From Magnetococcus sp. PR-3 (GTDB lineage Bacteria; Pseudomonadota; Magnetococcia; Magnetococcales; Magnetococcaceae), in assembly GCF_036689865.1 (NCBI RefSeq), contig NZ_JBAHUQ010000045.1, positions 1-38,391 on the forward strand: 38,391 nt of DNA. Reading direction: 5' to 3'. The notes under the pieces were generated by a model. That model ran no database searches and was not told the DNA's origin. It was given only the letters and a program-made list of their open reading frames with translations. This document shows, piece by piece, positions 17,282 to 26,887 of this stretch (the stretch's first letter is position 1; the number at the start of each line of letters is the position of its first letter). A program made the position numbers and the translations under genes.

Positions 17282-19000
17282 ATGAACGCTAATGACGCTT
17301 CACCAGAATATACCAACTTTATAGAAATATTATGCCAGCGAGCCGAGAAAACCCCGGATCAGGTAGCCTATCTGTTTTTAGGTGATGGTGAGAATGTTAC
17401 CCACCGCTTAAACTATGCAGAGATTGACCAGCAGGCCCGTGCTATTGCCCGTTTGTTGTTGGCCCAGGGATCTCCGGGTGATCGGGTACTTTTGGCTTAT
17501 GGCTTTGGTTTAGATTTTATCCCCGCCTTTTTTGGTTCGCTCTATGCTGGAATGATCGCTGTACCTCTACCCGAACCCCGCGCTACCTTAGAGCGGTGGC
17601 TTGGTATCCAGCAAGCCTGTCAGGCCTCTTTGGCGTTGGGTAGTGGCAGCTTTATTAAACAGTTACGTGAAAAATATCCGGCAGACAGCCCTCTACGGCA
17701 GCTCACTTGGTTGGCTACGGATCAACCGTTGGAAGAGGGGATAGGGCTTGATCCCTCTAAGGATATTGATGGCAATTCCCCGGCCTTTTTGCAATATACC
17801 TCAGGCTCTACAGGTGCGCCCAAAGGGGTGGTGGTTAGTCATGATAATATGATCGATAATGCCCGTACTATGCAGGCGGCTTTTAATGATATTGATGAGG
17901 AAAAAGGGTTCTCCTGGTTACCTTTTTATCACGATATGGGCCTGACGGGGGGGATGTTGCAGCCCATGTTTTTGGGGGTGCCCATGATGTTTATGTCGCC
18001 CCTTCATTTTTTACAGCGACCCAGGCGCTGGTTGCAGGCAATTTCTCGCTATCGCATTACCTCCTGCGGGGCACCGGATTTTGCTTATAAACTCTGTACC
18101 CAAAAAATTCGCCCTGAACAGATGGAATCATGGGATCTAAGCTGTTGGCAGCAAGCCATGGTGGGGGCAGAGCCGGTGCAGGCGGAGACCTTAGCACAAT
18201 TTTCGGACCATTTTGGACCGTGTGGTTTTAATGAAAATGCTTTTTTCCCTGGCTTTGGTATGGCTGAAGCGACCCTGTTTATGGCGGGGCGGGATAAACA
18301 GTACCCGGTGACCACCTGCCGGGTAGATGCGCAAGCCTTAACCCGGCATGAGGTGGTGCCGTTGGCGGCCGATACATCTGATCAAACCTACCGGTTTGTG
18401 AGTAACGGTATTACCTATGGTTCTCACCGTTTATTAATTGTGGATCCAAAGACCCACACATTGTGTACTCCAGATCAAGTGGGTGAACTTTGGTTTCAGG
18501 GCGGGAACAAAGCGCTGGGCTATTGGAATGATCCCCTACAGACTGAAAAAACTTTCCAAGCTTATCTGGCGGATGGAACGGGTCCTTTTTTACGAACCGG
18601 TGATTTAGGCTTTCGTGTGGATGGCGAGCTCTATATTACTGGGCGTTTAAAGGATGTCATTATTATCCGAGGTTGCAACTACTACCCACAGGATCTTGAG
18701 TTGGCTGTTGAACAGTCTGACCCTGCCTTGCGTCCGGCGGGTGGTGTCGCTTTTTCTGTCACTACAGAGGGGGCTGAGCAACTGGTTATTTTACAAGAAA
18801 TTGAACGTACCGCTCTGCGCAAAGCTGACCCCAAAGTATTGATGCGGACGATTCAATCGGCCCTATCTACGACCTTTGGACTGAGTGCCGCCCATATTGT
18901 CTTACTCAAACCCGGTAGTGTGCTGCGTACATCCAGTGGCAAAGTGCGTCGCCGGGACTGTCGAGAGGCTTTTTTAGCGGGTGATATGGTCTCCCTATGA
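17282..19000 (+). CDS. Fatty acyl-AMP ligase (FAAL)
   Basis: This 572-residue adenylate-forming enzyme activates a fatty acid as acyl-AMP and transfers it to a carrier protein. The P-loop-like motif YTSGSTGAPKG is at 172-182; SWLPFYHDMGLTGG and FGMAEATLFM follow, and the hinge and C-terminal domain show RTGDLGF, GRLKDVIIIRGCNYYPQDLE and TSSGKVRRR. WLPFYHDMGL and the NYYPQDLE block are characteristic of FAALs as opposed to acyl-CoA ligases. It is the first gene of the operon and overlaps the megasynthase start by four bases (ATGA). The megasynthase begins with a KS and has no loading carrier, so the free ACP encoded at the end of the operon is the likely acceptor. Chain length is unknown. Confidence 0.93.
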   Translation: MNANDASPEYTNFIEILCQRAEKTPDQVAYLFLGDGENVTHRLNYAEIDQQARAIARLLLAQGSPGDRVLLAYGFGLDFIPAFFGSLYAGMIAVPLPEPRATLERWLGIQQACQASLALGSGSFIKQLREKYPADSPLRQLTWLATDQPLEEGIGLDPSKDIDGNSPAFLQYTSGSTGAPKGVVVSHDNMIDNARTMQAAFNDIDEEKGFSWLPFYHDMGLTGGMLQPMFLGVPMMFMSPLHFLQRPRRWLQAISRYRITSCGAPDFAYKLCTQKIRPEQMESWDLSCWQQAMVGAEPVQAETLAQFSDHFGPCGFNENAFFPGFGMAEATLFMAGRDKQYPVTTCRVDAQALTRHEVVPLAADTSDQTYRFVSNGITYGSHRLLIVDPKTHTLCTPDQVGELWFQGGNKALGYWNDPLQTEKTFQAYLADGTGPFLRTGDLGFRVDGELYITGRLKDVIIIRGCNYYPQDLELAVEQSDPALRPAGGVAFSVTTEGAEQLVILQEIERTALRKADPKVLMRTIQSALSTTFGLSAAHIVLLKPGSVLRTSSGKVRRRDCREAFLAGDMVSL

Positions 19001-22000
19001 GTGATCCAAACGCCTGCCCAGCGTATGAACCTATTGCGATCATTGGGATGGCCGGCCGGCTACCCCAGGCAGATACCCTTACGCAGTTTTGGCAGAATCT
19101 ACATGCTCAAACATCACCGTTTGAGCAGATACCTAAAGTACGTTGGCGTTGGCAGGATTTTGTTGGTGAGCCTGAGGAGGAGGCGGAGTCTACCCGTGTT
19201 AAACATGGGGGATTTATGACCGATGTGGACCGGTTTGATGCTGCTCTGTTTGGGGTCTCCCCCAAGGAGGCTGCCTATATGGATCCTCAACAGCGGCTTT
19301 TTTTGCAAACCGCATGGGCGGCTTTTGAGGATGCAGGGTATCATCTGGATAATCTTGGTGGACGTCAGGTTGCCGTTTTTGCAGGGGTAAGTACCCAAGA
19401 TTACCGTGAACTGCTGGCCCAAAGTGGGGTGGAAAAAAATGCTTTTTTGGCCACGGGTATGGCGGGCGCCATGTTGGCCAACCGGGTCTCTTATTTTTTT
19501 AACCTCCAGGGCCCCAGTGATATCTCTGATACGGCCTGTTCCAGTGCTTTGACTGCATTGCACCGAGGGGTGCAGGCGATCCAACAGGGTGGCTGTGAAA
19601 TGGCATTGGTAGGGGGCGTGAATGTGATGTTAACGCCTGCTGCAACCATTGCCTTGGATCATGCAGGCATGCTTAGCCACAAAGGTACAATGTGTGCGTT
19701 TGATGAACAGGCCGATGGCTATGTGCGTAGTGAAGGGGTTGGTGCGGTACTTCTTAAACCCCTTAAGCAAGCCCAGGCGGATAGAGACCCTATTCAAGCT
19801 GTGATTCGGGGCAGTGCCGTGAACCATAGTGGACGTGCTTTCTCCTTGGTCGCCCCAGATCTTAAAGGGCAGGCACGAGCTGTGGTTGAGGCCTACAAGG
19901 CGGCAGGTTTGTCGGCATCAGGAACTGGCTATATTGAAGCCCATGGGGTTGGATCCTCCATGGGGGATAATGTGGAGTTCCGGGCCCTAAAGCGGGCATT
20001 CACCCAGGTTGGTATGCCACAAGATCCCTGTAAAATCAGTTCCGTTAAAAATGATGTAGGGCATCTAGAGGCAGCATCGGGCATGGCGGCTCTGTTTAAG
20101 GTGATTTTTGCCTTACGCGAGGGGATAAAACCGGGTTTAACCCGCTTTAAAAGCTTAAACCCCTTAATTAAGCCCCAAGGTACCCCCTTCTATTGGCACC
20201 CCCAGCATGAACCTTGGCCGGTAACGAATGGACCCCGCCGGGCATCCTTACACACCTTTGGTTTCAGTGGGGTAAATGCCCATCTTATTGTTGAACAGGC
20301 ACCCGCGCTTGAGCCTGGTGATGATGATACCCTCCACACCCCTTATCCCTTTATCTTTTCAGCAAAAGATGATGAACGCTTACAGGCTGTAGCAGAACAG
20401 TTTGTAGCATGGTTGTATCAATACGCCATACCTGGACAACAAAGGCCCATAGATATCGCTTACACCTTGCAGTGTGGGCGTGTAGCCATGCAAAGCCGTC
20501 TGGTGATCTGTGCCAATAACCTGGAGCAGTTAGCCCGTGGGTTGGAACGCTGGTTAGCTGGTGAGGGGACAGAAGAGCCGCACGGTGTTTTGGCCCCGCA
20601 GGCGAAGGCGTGGTTGCAGGGTGAAAAAGTGGTGTGGGAAAAACAGAGCCAAGCTGGTCGGGCGTGTCGTCTCTCCTCTCTGCCAAGTTATCCCTTTGCC
20701 CGTACACGTTGCTGGCTGCCTGAGCCTTATTCTAAGGTAAAATCCTTCGCTAACCTGCAGGGACAAACAGAGTCTATCGACCTGGATGCGTCATCTATAC
20801 ACCACAACGATGGAGATAAGGGGTGGCAAGCTTGGTTAATAGGCCAACTGCAGACACTTTTTGATTATGAGCCAGAGGCCATTGATTTTCAGCGTAGTTT
20901 TAAAGAGCTTGGGTTGGACTCTTTAAGCTTAGCCATGCTGGGAAATCGGCTTAATCAAGCGTTAGGGGTGCGGTTGTCGTTTGAAACCCTGGCACAGTAT
21001 GACACGCCAGCCAAGCTGGTGACCTACCTGCAAGAGCAGGGGGATGCGCAACGCCGTGCGTTAGACACAGCCCCTCCTAAGGCACCGCTGAGTCATAACT
21101 ATCCGTTAAGTGCTGAGCAGCAACGCTATTGGCGTAACCATCAGCTCTGTATGCCGGGTGAAGAGAAGAGTTTGGCCGTTTCAGCCGCTCTGCAGATTCA
21201 ACGTCCGTTAAACATTGAACTTGTGCGCTATGCGCTGGATACGCTTATTCGCCATCAACCTGTACTCAATACACGGTTTGTGGCGGAGCAGGATGAAATT
21301 AGGCAGTCTATCCGGGATCCCCAGCCCTATTCACTGACGGTGTGGCAAGCACAAGAGGGTGAGGCTACTCAGCGTTGTCAGAGGGAGTGGGCGGATCTGA
21401 GTTGGAATATTCAGCAAGGGCCCTTGTGGCATTTGGGTGTGATTCAGCAGCCAGAGTCCACCGTGTTAATGCTGAGCATGCATCATATTATGGGGGACCT
21501 GCGTTCATTACAGCTCTTTTTTGATCAGTTGTCCCACTGTTATTTGGCTTGGGAAACAGGGCAGGGAGAGCCTTTGCCACACCTCTCCCACCATTATGGT
21601 GATTATGCTTGGTTTGAAGCGAAGCAGGATGGTGTTGCACATAGTTCTACCCCCCAAACTGCCTTTGAGCCACCAGAGCGCCAAGAGCTGGAACTTCCCC
21701 TTAAACCTGATGGACGGCGTCTTTTAAAAAATCCGGCGGCTCAGATCATCCATTCCTTACCTGAATCGCTACAGCTTGAACTACAAAAATTCTGCCGTAG
21801 CCAAGGGCAAACCCTTTTTACGCTCTATTTAAGTACGTTGTATCTATTGCTGCGCGGGCAATATGGCCAACAACGTATGAATATTGGCCTGCCTTTGCAT
21901 AACCGCCAGCACAGGGAGTGGGAAGAGCTTATCGGCTGTTTTGCTAAGGTATCGTTGGTGACGTTGCGTAGTGATGAAACCAGTTCGGTACGCACGCTGT

Positions 22001-25000
22001 TGGCACAGAGTAGAGATGCCGTAGCCGCTTTGTTGTCAGCAGAGCCGCCCAACCTCTCAGAGTTAGCCGCCCGGTCCCCCAGCCATCCGCTGGTGCAGGT
22101 TATTCTTAACCATGTCAAGTTACCGGAGCAGGCACTGTTTGGTGCCCCTATTGACTCTGTACCTGTAGGGCGCAGTTTTCTGGATTTTGATCTCGCACTG
22201 ACCTTGGTGGAGCGTCCGGGGCAGATGCAACTCAACATGGAGTATGCTGAGAATCTCTTTACCGCACACGCGATAGAGAAACTCTGCACACAGTTTGAAC
22301 AACTATTGCGTGCCGTTATCAGCCAGCCTGAGGCTTTGGTCTCAGAGATTTTGGGGCAGGTGGGGTTGGTGCCTCAGCGTGTGGTTGTGGCGGCAACGTT
22401 TACGGCAGATCTGTTACACCCCCCATTGCGATACTGGATGCGGGCTCTGGATATGCCTCTAGACCTTCGCTGGGCGGGTTTTAACCAGATTTTTCAGAGT
22501 TTGTTGGATCCAGCAAGCACCATGCGCCACAACCACCATGGGGTCAATGTACTGCTGGTACGTTTGACCGACTGGCAAGAGGCAGGGGTTGAGGCCACTC
22601 TTACAGAGCTGATCCAGGCTTTGCACACCGCACGGGCTGCTACGGGTTCCACAGAGTATGTGTTGATGCTCTGCCCGGATCCCGCCTGTACGCAAAGCGC
22701 TGTGCAGGACCAGGCTGTTGGGGCATTGGCAACGGCGTTTAAGGATGATCCTCTGGTTACTTGGTTATCGGCGGATGCTTTGCAAGCCCGTTATCCCATG
22801 ACCGATATTCATCATCCGACGCTGGATGGCTTAGGTGCCATTCCCTACAAGCCAGCCTATTTTAATCTGTTAGCCACAGCCATTGCCCGTTTTTGTTACC
22901 GTCGGCAAAGGCCGGCGGCTAAGGTTTGGGTGGTGGATGCCGACCAAACCCTGTGGCGTGGTGTGGTGGGGGAGGATGGGCCAGCGGGGCTAGAGGTGAG
23001 TGCAGCTCGGCATCTTTTTCATGAAAAACTATTGGCATTACGGGCCAGTGGGGTACTGCTTTGCCTCTGTAGTAAAAACAGTGCTGAGGATATTGAGGCC
23101 GTTTTTACTCAGCGGCCAGAGTTCCCCCTTGCACGTCAACATTTTGTGGGGATGAAGGTCAACTGGGCACCCAAGGCACAAAACATTCAAGCTCTGGCTA
23201 AGGAGCTGGATCTGGGTCTGGATAGTTTTGTATTTGTGGATGACAACCCGCTGGAGTTGGCTGATGTTGCGGCCCATTGTCCTGAGGTATTAGGGCTGCG
23301 TATACCCAGTGATGAAGCAGATATTCTGCGCTTTGTTCACCATCTATGGTTGTTGGATCCGCCACCGGTGACCACAGAGGATCGCATACGCAGTGACTTT
23401 TACCAACAGAGTGTTGCCCGGGGCAGTTGGCAGAATGAAGCCCCCAGCTATGCTGAGTTTCTTGAGGGGTTAGCGCTTGAGATGGCGTTTCAGCCGCTCT
23501 GTTCGGCTCAGGTGCCACGGGTCAGTCAGCTTAGCCAGCGTACCAACCAGTTTAACAGTGCTGGTAAACGCTACAGTGAACAGGCCTTACATGGGTTAAT
23601 TGGGCTTGAAAGCAGCCATGTTGAGACCGTTACCCTTCAAGATCGCTTTGGCCACTATGGTTTGGTGGGGGCAATCGTTGTAAAGGTTGAACAAAAGTGT
23701 GCCATGGTTGAGTCACTCTATTTAAGTTGCCGTGCCTTGGGGCGTGGGGTAGAGCATGGGCTGCTGGCCAAGGCAGGTCTGTTTGCGCAGCAACAAGGGG
23801 TTGCACAGGTTGAGATTATCTACCACCCCACCGTACGGAACGAGCCGGTAGCACGTTTTCTGACACGTCTAAAGGGTGTGACTGAACTCGACAGCCCCCT
23901 GCGTTTTTCGGCAGACTATCTGGCTGCATTAAGCTTTGATCCCCAAGCCCACGCGACCACTATCTCCCCCGCAACGACCCCCAAGCACAAAGCGGTATCG
24001 TCGGTTAGGGCAGGGGGCTATCCGCCACCTTCTTACGTGCATAAGCAGTGGGAGCTTTGGCTCTCTACGGCAGATATGCAGACCTTTAGCCACCGAATAG
24101 AACAGGCTCAGCGTCGTCAACTGCCAACCGGGGATGGCGCCTATTGTGCCCCAGACACCACCACGGAAAAGAGGCTGGCCGCGATCTTTGCTGACATTTG
24201 GGCGGGTAGTCGTATTAGCATCCACACCCCCTTCTATGATTTGGGGGGGAGCTCTCTCGAGCTGGTACAGGTATTGGCCCAAATTCGAGAGCAGTTTGAT
24301 GTGCCGATGCCCTTACAGGTGGTTATGGAAAACAGCAGCATACAACGCTGCGCCGGGCAAATAGACTACTACCAGCAGCACGGGGTTTTTCATACCCAAA
24401 CCCCACAGCAAACCTCAATCTACACCACCATGGCTAAGGATGCCCGCCTGCCCCAGGATATAACCTGTTCACTGAGCAAAGCGACTCTTCCCAAGTCTTC
24501 TGCAAAGGGGGTTTTGTTAACAGGTGCTACGGGGTTTTTAGGGGCTTACCTGTTGCGTAGCCTGCTGGATGCTGGTGAAACACACATTGCCTGTCTGGTT
24601 CGGGCAGATCATCCTACAGCAGCCTTAGCGCGACTACAGGAGAATATGCAGCGCTATAATCTTTGGCAAGAAGAGGATAAAGAGCATCTGCAACTGCTGT
24701 GTGGAGATTTTTCCCAACCACGGTTCGGGCTGGAAGCATCACGCTATAACAGGCTAAGTGAACAGGTTGGGGTGATCTATCATAATGGTGCTATGGTGGA
24801 TTTTTCACGGCCCTATAGAGCGCTGCAGGCGGCTAATGTTGAGGGCACCTTGGCTTGCCTGCGCTTTGCGTGTCATGGATCGTTAAAGTCACTTCATTAT
24901 ATCTCCACCGCATCCGTTTTTGATTCGGACTATTATTCCATCCAAGAACAGGTTTCTGAATCCCCCTTACCGGAGGCCTCTTTGGAGGTCTTTGGTGGCT

Positions 25001-26820
25001 ATGCCCAGAGTAAATGGGTCGCTGAGCGTCTGGTTAGCGCTGCGGTTGAAGCTGGGCTGCCAGCAATGATCTACCGTCCCAATGGTATTGGCCCGGCACA
25101 GGATATCAACCGTACCGGCTTTAACCTGTCTGATGCTTTTAGCCAAATATTGCTGGCTAGCCTGAACATGGGGCGTTTTTTTGATCTCTCCTTGAATGTA
25201 GATTTTGCCCCGGTTGATTATGTGGCTCAGGCGGTGGTTGCCCTAAGTCACCGTGATCAGAAGCAGGCTAAGATCTATGCGCTGGTTAACCCTAACCCCA
25301 CAACACTACCCCAAATGTTGACCCAGTTAAGGGGGTTGGGTGAGGCGGTTGAACAGCTCTCCTATGCCGCCTGGTTACAGGCCGTTGAAACCTACGCCGC
25401 ACAGATTAATGATCAGCGTTTAATGGCACTTCTCCCTTTGATGAAAGAGCCTTTAAACCGACAAGGTGAATCCTGGTTGCAGATGAGTCTACGTCGCCCT
25501 CGTTTGGATTGTCGCCAGACCCTGGATGATCTGGAGGGGAGTGGGGTGGTCTGCCCGGTGATGGATGACCCTTTTGTCATGAAGCTGCTATTACTGAGTT
25601 TTGTGACCCTTAGCTACCGGGAGCATGTTGGGCAGATCTTGCGCTATGTGGCGGTACCAAAGAAGGTCGTAACTACAGACAACCCCGCCCCTAAACCAAT
25701 TCTGCTGCTGACTTGGTCATTAGGGGAGGGGCATAACACCACAACCCAAGCCATCGCGGCCGAGTTAGAGGCTGAAGGCAGAGCTTATGTACCGATTGAT
25801 TTAGCAGAGAAAATATCATTTGTCAGTCGGCTAGAAGGTTTTTGGCGGTATCTCTCCCGACACAACCTGGATCTGTTGCGCCGCTATGTTAAACTGACTC
25901 AGGCTAATCAACAGCATGATCTACTCTGGTTCCGTAAAATTTTTCAACACGTGGCACAAGATCTCATTTTAGCTTACCACCCCTCTATGGTGATCTCCTT
26001 TTGCCCACTGGGTTCTCAGTTACTGGATTACCTAAAGGCCGAGGCCCCCTCTCTAAAGACCCTTACCTGTGTGACCGACTGGTTTGGTGGCAGTTTTAAA
26101 GAGTGGGGAGATGAGGGGGCTGATTGGATCTATACGCCTTCCATGGAGGCAACGGAATATCTGCTTCAGCAGTGTGCTACACCGGAACGGTTGGCCCCAA
26201 AAATCTATACAGGATCTCTAATCATGCGGCAGGGGTTCGAGGGGGGTGGTGGATTATCAGCCAAAGCTGCGGCACGCCAGCGTTTGAACATTGGGCACAA
26301 GAAAAAAGTGGTGATCGTTAATGCTTATGGCAGCACAGGCCCGCTGACATGGCTGCCTGATCTGCCCACCGATGACCCCGACTTGCATGTTCTGGTGCTT
26401 TGTTACCGCAACACTCAGATCTTGGCCCACCTTGAACCTATGAAAGCCCAATTTAGTGGTCTGCTAGAGGGGCGCTTGTGGCTGGATAATCTCAGTGATT
26501 GGCTCTTGGCTGCCGATGTTCTGTTTACCAAACCCGGTCCAGGTATCTGTGCCGAGGCCGTCATGAGTGGTACCTTGCTCTGGTTGAATATCAGTGAAGG
26601 TATTATGCCCCAGGAACAGAGTGTTTATGAGGCGTTGTGCCAGCGTCGCTGGGCCTTTTCCGTCCCCAGCCAAGAGGCTTTTACTCAAGCTGTCACAGCT
26701 TGGGTGGATCAAAGCCCCCTTTATCAACAGCATATGGCGGCACTACAAACGGCTGATCTAAACAATGGTCGGCAGGCCTTTTATGAGCAGGTTAAAAGCA
26801 TGATGCCATCGCTGGAGTAA
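18997..26820 (+). CDS. PKS-NRPS-FkbH-reductase megasynthase fused to an MGDG-synthase-like glycosyltransferase
   Basis: This 2607-residue protein has seven domains. KS (about 10-433): triad Cys181 (DTACSS), His316 and His356 intact. Post-KS linker (434-570) without AT. ACP1: Ser642 in GLDSLS. Condensation-like domain (about 700-1120): HHIMGDL, His829/His830/Asp834. FkbH-like HAD and GNAT-like part (about 1129-1649): VVDADQTLW with Asp1314/Asp1316, CSKNS, FVFVDDNPLE, TNQFN. ACP2: Ser1753 in LGGSSL. Thioester reductase (about 1836-2200): TGATGFLG, Tyr2002/Lys2006. C-terminal glycosyltransferase (about 2233-2607): SLGEGHNTT at 2241-2249, VTDWFGG and KPGPGICAEA at 2512-2521, as in MGDG_synth/GT28 enzymes. 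FkbH domains load a glyceryl unit from 1,3-bisphosphoglycerate. The order suggests a C domain joining a ketide/acyl chain on ACP1 to glyceryl-ACP2, reductive release and then glycosylation. No AT, KR, DH or adenylation domain is present. Confidence 0.92.
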   Translation: MSDPNACPAYEPIAIIGMAGRLPQADTLTQFWQNLHAQTSPFEQIPKVRWRWQDFVGEPEEEAESTRVKHGGFMTDVDRFDAALFGVSPKEAAYMDPQQRLFLQTAWAAFEDAGYHLDNLGGRQVAVFAGVSTQDYRELLAQSGVEKNAFLATGMAGAMLANRVSYFFNLQGPSDISDTACSSALTALHRGVQAIQQGGCEMALVGGVNVMLTPAATIALDHAGMLSHKGTMCAFDEQADGYVRSEGVGAVLLKPLKQAQADRDPIQAVIRGSAVNHSGRAFSLVAPDLKGQARAVVEAYKAAGLSASGTGYIEAHGVGSSMGDNVEFRALKRAFTQVGMPQDPCKISSVKNDVGHLEAASGMAALFKVIFALREGIKPGLTRFKSLNPLIKPQGTPFYWHPQHEPWPVTNGPRRASLHTFGFSGVNAHLIVEQAPALEPGDDDTLHTPYPFIFSAKDDERLQAVAEQFVAWLYQYAIPGQQRPIDIAYTLQCGRVAMQSRLVICANNLEQLARGLERWLAGEGTEEPHGVLAPQAKAWLQGEKVVWEKQSQAGRACRLSSLPSYPFARTRCWLPEPYSKVKSFANLQGQTESIDLDASSIHHNDGDKGWQAWLIGQLQTLFDYEPEAIDFQRSFKELGLDSLSLAMLGNRLNQALGVRLSFETLAQYDTPAKLVTYLQEQGDAQRRALDTAPPKAPLSHNYPLSAEQQRYWRNHQLCMPGEEKSLAVSAALQIQRPLNIELVRYALDTLIRHQPVLNTRFVAEQDEIRQSIRDPQPYSLTVWQAQEGEATQRCQREWADLSWNIQQGPLWHLGVIQQPESTVLMLSMHHIMGDLRSLQLFFDQLSHCYLAWETGQGEPLPHLSHHYGDYAWFEAKQDGVAHSSTPQTAFEPPERQELELPLKPDGRRLLKNPAAQIIHSLPESLQLELQKFCRSQGQTLFTLYLSTLYLLLRGQYGQQRMNIGLPLHNRQHREWEELIGCFAKVSLVTLRSDETSSVRTLLAQSRDAVAALLSAEPPNLSELAARSPSHPLVQVILNHVKLPEQALFGAPIDSVPVGRSFLDFDLALTLVERPGQMQLNMEYAENLFTAHAIEKLCTQFEQLLRAVISQPEALVSEILGQVGLVPQRVVVAATFTADLLHPPLRYWMRALDMPLDLRWAGFNQIFQSLLDPASTMRHNHHGVNVLLVRLTDWQEAGVEATLTELIQALHTARAATGSTEYVLMLCPDPACTQSAVQDQAVGALATAFKDDPLVTWLSADALQARYPMTDIHHPTLDGLGAIPYKPAYFNLLATAIARFCYRRQRPAAKVWVVDADQTLWRGVVGEDGPAGLEVSAARHLFHEKLLALRASGVLLCLCSKNSAEDIEAVFTQRPEFPLARQHFVGMKVNWAPKAQNIQALAKELDLGLDSFVFVDDNPLELADVAAHCPEVLGLRIPSDEADILRFVHHLWLLDPPPVTTEDRIRSDFYQQSVARGSWQNEAPSYAEFLEGLALEMAFQPLCSAQVPRVSQLSQRTNQFNSAGKRYSEQALHGLIGLESSHVETVTLQDRFGHYGLVGAIVVKVEQKCAMVESLYLSCRALGRGVEHGLLAKAGLFAQQQGVAQVEIIYHPTVRNEPVARFLTRLKGVTELDSPLRFSADYLAALSFDPQAHATTISPATTPKHKAVSSVRAGGYPPPSYVHKQWELWLSTADMQTFSHRIEQAQRRQLPTGDGAYCAPDTTTEKRLAAIFADIWAGSRISIHTPFYDLGGSSLELVQVLAQIREQFDVPMPLQVVMENSSIQRCAGQIDYYQQHGVFHTQTPQQTSIYTTMAKDARLPQDITCSLSKATLPKSSAKGVLLTGATGFLGAYLLRSLLDAGETHIACLVRADHPTAALARLQENMQRYNLWQEEDKEHLQLLCGDFSQPRFGLEASRYNRLSEQVGVIYHNGAMVDFSRPYRALQAANVEGTLACLRFACHGSLKSLHYISTASVFDSDYYSIQEQVSESPLPEASLEVFGGYAQSKWVAERLVSAAVEAGLPAMIYRPNGIGPAQDINRTGFNLSDAFSQILLASLNMGRFFDLSLNVDFAPVDYVAQAVVALSHRDQKQAKIYALVNPNPTTLPQMLTQLRGLGEAVEQLSYAAWLQAVETYAAQINDQRLMALLPLMKEPLNRQGESWLQMSLRRPRLDCRQTLDDLEGSGVVCPVMDDPFVMKLLLLSFVTLSYREHVGQILRYVAVPKKVVTTDNPAPKPILLLTWSLGEGHNTTTQAIAAELEAEGRAYVPIDLAEKISFVSRLEGFWRYLSRHNLDLLRRYVKLTQANQQHDLLWFRKIFQHVAQDLILAYHPSMVISFCPLGSQLLDYLKAEAPSLKTLTCVTDWFGGSFKEWGDEGADWIYTPSMEATEYLLQQCATPERLAPKIYTGSLIMRQGFEGGGGLSAKAAARQRLNIGHKKKVVIVNAYGSTGPLTWLPDLPTDDPDLHVLVLCYRNTQILAHLEPMKAQFSGLLEGRLWLDNLSDWLLAADVLFTKPGPGICAEAVMSGTLLWLNISEGIMPQEQSVYEALCQRRWAFSVPSQEAFTQAVTAWVDQSPLYQQHMAALQTADLNNGRQAFYEQVKSMMPSLE

Positions 26821-26887
26821 TCAGGCGCAGGCACACCTTCTAAAGTACAAAAAATTTCAAATGGTTGCTAAGTAAACGAGTTGCACT

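Noticed and set aside
20296-20806. Possible truncated AT domain after the KS
   Set aside because: The segment has the features of the usual post-KS linker and ends YPFARTRCWL, as linkers do; no GHSxG active site is seen.
21091-22400. NRPS adenylation domain expected near the C domain
   Set aside because: No adenylation motifs occur anywhere in the megasynthase. The only adenylate-forming enzyme in the operon is the separate FAAL, and FkbH takes the place of substrate loading.
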